A DNA stretch of 64,000 nt from Wuchereria bancrofti (lineage: Eukaryota > Nematoda > Chromadorea > Rhabditida > Onchocercidae). The notes under the pieces are model-generated. The model was not told the DNA's origin. It searched no databases and saw nothing but the letters and a program-made list of their open reading frames with translations. Position 1 is the first letter of the stretch. Each line of letters begins with the position of its first letter. Shown one piece after another: positions 60,100-64,000 of the stretch. The stretch lies in the NCBI GenBank assembly GCA_005281725.1, contig SSBO01000001.1:2526399-2590398 (forward strand), read 5' to 3'. The translations under genes were made by a program, and so were the position numbers.

Positions 60100-62321
60100 T
60101 CAATTCGCATATTTGAACAAAATGATGCTAAAATTTTGTAGAATTACCGAAATTTTCAATTTATTGACAAATTGTTTAAGTACGTTTGCAGTATGATTAA
60201 CATCTGAAACGCTTGATATCCCATCAACAGAAACGCCAAATAATGCTGACATTTGTTTCATTAATTCCAAGGATTTGATGGCTCGTTCCAAATTTCGAAG
60301 ACACTTAATTGATTATACCATTCTGATTATGAATTATAATGGTTCAATTATAGAAGTATACCTTACATGATCAAATATTTCAAAATATTTGGTTTATATT
60401 TTCCGCATATCCCATGAATTTCTGATTACCTTTAACTCTCATGCAATACCTCCCAGTTCTGAACAAAAATTTTCATTTTAAAATGAAATAGACAATAACC
60501 ACAGAATAATTTGCAGCGATTTCAACAACTCCATAGTAGTTGGGAGCTTTTGCAACACTCTCCTTTTGCATATTTCGTGCTGTCCTTGCTGTATTAACAC
60601 TTTCACTCTCTGAGATATGCTGAAACCTTTTAATATTTCACACTTTATTATCAATAAATAGCAATATCGATCAAACGTAGTGCATCAGCTCAGCTTTCAA
60701 TCTTATCTAATTATGAAATTGCAATATAAGCTAACCAACCAAGTTATCAGTAGCAGTGGACGTTGACTGATGATAACATGGAGCATTTTTCAATACTTCA
60801 ATAATTTCTTCCAATTTCTGTTCCATTTCTTGAATAGGTGCTAGACGATCGGTTAGCTCAATAAGACGTCGTTCCGTTCGCCACATCACATTGTTAATAT
60901 CTTGTAAATTTCGAGTTTCTATTGGTTTACTGGAATTGCCCAACGTCTTTTTTTGTTAAATTTAACGTTTCAGATATTTCTTATGCTATTGTATATGCTG
61001 CTACCAGTCTAAAGTGATACCATATTCTGTTGAAATACTTGATTCAAAATTTTGACAGAAGCAAAATTATAAAATATCTATTCAAGAAATATTAAACAAA
61101 GCAAAAAGTCATTTCACGCTCTTTACGCATGCATTCAAATGATTGTATCTTATCAAATTAATAATAAAAAAAAAAAAAGCCAAACGTACTTATCGCAATA
61201 TTTGTTTGATGTATGAATATCATTTTCCCACTTTACATTTTCATTTCGTAATCGTTCTTGCCAATCTCGATTTAAATCATCCACTCGATTATTCATCTGC
61301 AATTTATGTTTAACATTACTTGATAATATTGATCTATTAGATTTGAATTAATTTATTTTTAACCATTTTACATTTTTCAATCATTCATATATAATGTATT
61401 CTTTCATTTGATGAAATGTTTTTTAATTTATCAATCGTCAAAAGAAAAAATCTGACAAAAAATAACACCTCAATTATAATTTCATTTGTGGCATCATTGA
61501 TTTTTTGCAAAATTTTTTCCAATTCTGCAATCTTCTTTGACATTAAATGCCTTTCCATCAATTTGTTCTTTAAAAAAAGAAATGAAAATAAAAATAAAAA
61601 ATTGTTTCACACTTGAAAAATACGATTTTTGAAAACCGGAACAAATTTTTAAAAAAATTGGAAACATCTAATTTTCCAAAGATTTTTTTTCCTTTCATTT
61701 TCCCCAAAAAATTGAAGGCTTTAATTTTTGTCCATTTTTCGCTTTTTTTTCTTTTTCTTTCCTTTTAGTAAATATTTTGATTATTCAGAATGAAACCTTT
61801 AAAGCAGTAATAACTTGTTTCACTTCTTCCATATTTGTCTTTGTCTTCGTCTGTTTAACATTCTAAAACTTATCATTTTCTCTTCATTGAAATTGATTTT
61901 GAATTTCATTAAGGATAAATGAAGAATCTGTTCTTTGTTAAATTGAAATAGTTTAAATAGTGTTAATAGTAAAATGATCATAAAAGTGTTGTTGTCCTCA
62001 ATGAAAGTGCTACAACTGAACTGTTTGTAGAGTAGTTAAGTGTCTTTTTAATTACTCAAAATACGGGTCATAATGTTTGTTTCATACAGTTCCTAAATTT
62101 CATTTAATCAATTTATTTAGAAATTAAAAATGTGTGTGTGTGTGTAGGTGGAATAAACTTAATTAATCGATGCGATTAATTAACACAGTTGTGCTTGAAT
62201 GAAAGTTGCAAGATGAATATATAATATATCTAACCCATTCGGTTGTTTTGCTATGATAATCATCGGAATACTCCGCGGAACTCTGCAGTAAATCACCATT
62301 GCCTACTTTCTTCTTCAGCAT
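60100..62321 (-). CDS. Unrecognised coiled-coil protein, 7 exons, about 297 aa
   Basis: Exons are 62235-62321, 61797-61862, 61469-61567, 61186-61296, 60740-60946, 60500-60619 and 60100-60303, all joined in phase 0. The N terminus reads MLKKKVGNGDLLQSS. The middle is charged and helical with heptad-like spacing (KKIAELEKILQKINDATNEI, RVDDLNRDWQERLRNENV, RTERRLIELTDRL, EMEQKLEEIIEVLKNA). The C-terminal part (CLRNLERAIKSLELMKQMSA) also looks helical. There is no signal peptide, membrane segment or enzyme motif. The last exon may use a further donor, since its tail after NKLK looks less protein-like, so the true C terminus is uncertain. It could be a cytoskeletal, trafficking-complex or kinetochore subunit, but nothing identifies it. 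Confidence 0.65.
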
Positions 62322-62910
62322 ATCTCTTTCTTTTATCCTTTCTTTTTTCAATAATCAATAACGAATGTTTTATGTTTGGGATACTTTTAATGCCCTACTA
62401 TAAATCACCCTAACAATTGCAATGGAACAGTTAATTGATCATATTTACAACCTTTCCTACCCATTTTATACTAAATTTTATGAATATGCAAAAAAAAGAA
62501 TACTACTACGTGATGTATCACGTCAAACCACGTTGCATTCATAGCAACTGTTACCACGTTAATTTCCATATTAGTTTTTTCTCACTAATATGTTTTCCGT
62601 GGATGGAGCAAAGTTATGTCGTAAAGCGACCATCAGTGTAGCATACTTTCATTTCTTGTTAAGCATGGCGTGCAAGTGTTTTGTTCATTCTGCTTTTCTC
62701 CGCTTTCATAGTTGTTGGGAGTTTAGTTCCTTATCTTGGTAATGTATTGTTTTGTATGGAATACATTTCGGAAGAAACTTTGAATATAAAGAAAATGTTG
62801 AATTTCTGTGGGATATTATGCGATATGAAACAGATATATAGATACAAAATTTTATGTTTCAAATTTCAATCTACTATAAAACTTTTGTTGATTTCATTTT
62901 TATCATTTTT
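62322..62910. other. Divergent upstream region (coiled-coil gene / ATG101)
   Basis: Both promoters should lie here. Plus-strand ORFs near 62435-62641 and 62681-62971 lack supported starts. A TTTTTCAG acceptor ends at 62913. Confidence 0.45.
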
Positions 62911-62921
62911 CAGATTCTCGT

Positions 62922-63887
62922 ATGAATGCACGCAATCATCAGTTCCAGTTAGTAAGTCGTTTTTTCCTTGAGTGCTTTTACAACACATTATACTTTCTGG
63001 GAGATTCTTCTTTTTCCATCTTTTGCTGAATATATAATATAAATATTCAGAGAAGAAGGAAGAAAATGCAATAGTAATTGTTTATCTAACTTGCTTGTTT
63101 AATACCGTTTTAGACTGTTGATGAACATCAGGTACGAGATGCAATCTCAACAGTCTTCCACACTATTCTTTTACACAGGAGCGTGCCTAAAGTAATTTTT
63201 GTTTCTTTGAAAAGTAGCTGTAAATTCTCTTTCTCCACAAATGCGGTTTAATCGAAGATGATATATCCAAGACGCATCAGCTTTTTCTTTGTAGAAATGA
63301 AAACAGTGATGCTCGTTTTAAGTAAGATAGATAACTTTTGTGAATAATTCCTCTGATTTCCAAAGAAGATAAAAGTTGAAAGATAAAAGCTCAGCAGTTC
63401 ACTTTTTTATAGATGCATTATACTAGTGAAATAAACTTTCAACTCGGGTCTATTGGTGTTGAGGAAGTGGATTGTAGCACTTTGAATTTAAGCTATGTAA
63501 GTTTAATTTCATTTTTAGATAGACATGAACAGATGGAATTTTTTTTACGGTTTAAATTTATTTAATAGCAGCTTTATGTGTTTATTATGTGTAAACTGTT
63601 TACGATGGGAATGCTACTGCGAAAGTAAAGTGCTGCATCATATAAATATTGTTTGATCCCTCATTTTCGTATATTTTTCTGTATAATTAACGGTTCCTTA
63701 AAGTTAATGGTTGAGACTTTTAGGTACGTGTAAATAGTCCAAAACTGGTTTCATGCTTGTATGAGGAAATTGATTCTTTCGTGCAATGCATTTGGCATTC
63801 CATTGAAAGTGTTGCCGCGCCTCGTTTCTATTCTCCACCACTAGTATCATTGCCCACTCATTATGGGACTCCACTTCTGAATGCTAA
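62922..63887 (+). CDS. epg-9: Autophagy factor ATG101 (epg-9 type), first four exons, runs off the window
   Basis: Exons are 62922-62951, 63114-63191, 63413-63496 and 63724 to about 63887. The N terminus MNARNHQFQLTVDEHQVRDA corresponds to the ATG101 start, and STVFHTILLHRSVPK matches its LHTVLLHRS block. The next exons give GSIGVEEVDCSTLNLSY and VRVNSPKL, like the VGTQDVDCDFIDFTYVRV segment. ATG101 is a HORMA-fold subunit of the ULK1/ATG13 initiation complex. The end of exon 4 is uncertain; a GTTGGC donor at 63888 is one option, and the segment after SIESVAAP does not resemble the vertebrate protein. Remaining exons lie beyond 64000. The acceptor at 62913, nine bases before the ATG, fits spliced-leader addition. 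Confidence 0.85.
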
Positions 63888-64000
63888 GTTGGCTTTAGTT
63901 TTTTTCTGGAAATTCAACTATGATTTTTTTTTTTGCAACATTGAACAATGCCGAAAAATGCTATTTTGTTTTTTTCTTATTTGAAATATGCACCCCACTT

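Noticed and set aside
62681..62971. ORF with a signal-peptide-like start upstream of ATG101
   Set aside because: No ATG in frame (it starts at TTG) and its only downstream splice into the ATG101 exon breaks the frame.

Overview
This window is nuclear DNA from a nematode, most likely a filarial or other clade III species. It is strongly A+T rich. Its protein-coding genes are cut into many short exons by AT-rich introns that end in TTTYAG-type acceptors, and several genes have an acceptor-like site just upstream of the start codon, as expected where a spliced leader is added. One gene encodes a ground-like domain, a nematode-specific family. I saw nothing bacterial, viral or plasmid-like, no CRISPR array and no convincing tRNA or rRNA gene. 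Gene models were built by hand from reading frame, splice-site phase and remembered family motifs; no database search was run.

Layout from left to right. 240-2706 (-): TACO1/YebC-family gene, 6 exons. 2857-3090 (-): a small coding-like segment whose poly(A) signal lies about 107 bases before the TACO1 acceptor, as in an operon. 4409-11391 (-): a complete 14-exon PPEF/rdgC-type phosphatase with myristoylation-type N terminus, IQ motif, PPP catalytic core and EF-hands. A perfect 399-base inverted repeat (3460-3858 and 10303-10701) surrounds exons 2-14 of this gene and leaves exon 1 outside. 11392-18680: a 7.3-kb gene-poor stretch holding a roughly 1-kb TGAA-type satellite and a 34-base tandem repeat. 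18681-30053 (+): a 23-exon gene for a TPR protein of about 1549 residues whose start resembles TTC28. 30466-35198 (-): MCM6, 18 exons, 822 residues. 36916-38329 (+): UBE2L3/ubc-18 type E2. 39323-42048 (+): GDP-L-fucose synthase, 321 residues. 42049-48429: mostly empty apart from a possible 66-residue two-exon gene at 45842-46436.

The right third holds two head-to-head genes for OB-fold, mitochondrial SSB-like proteins (48430-49790, -; 51095-52629, +), then SNAP-29 (53609-55498, +), a ground-like secreted protein (56822-58012, -), an unrecognised coiled-coil protein (60100-62321, -), and the first four exons of ATG101/epg-9 (62922 onward, +), which runs off the right edge.

The genes are a mixed housekeeping set: mitochondrial translation and mtDNA maintenance, DNA replication, ubiquitin transfer, fucosylation, membrane fusion and autophagy. 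Apart from the possible operon at the TACO1 locus they do not form one pathway. The observations most worth checking are the perfect inverted repeat, the paired SSB-like genes, the copied exon end inside one of them, the TTC28-like protein without a recognisable CHAT domain, and the short gene upstream of TACO1. I found no evidence of a wholly new molecular system.
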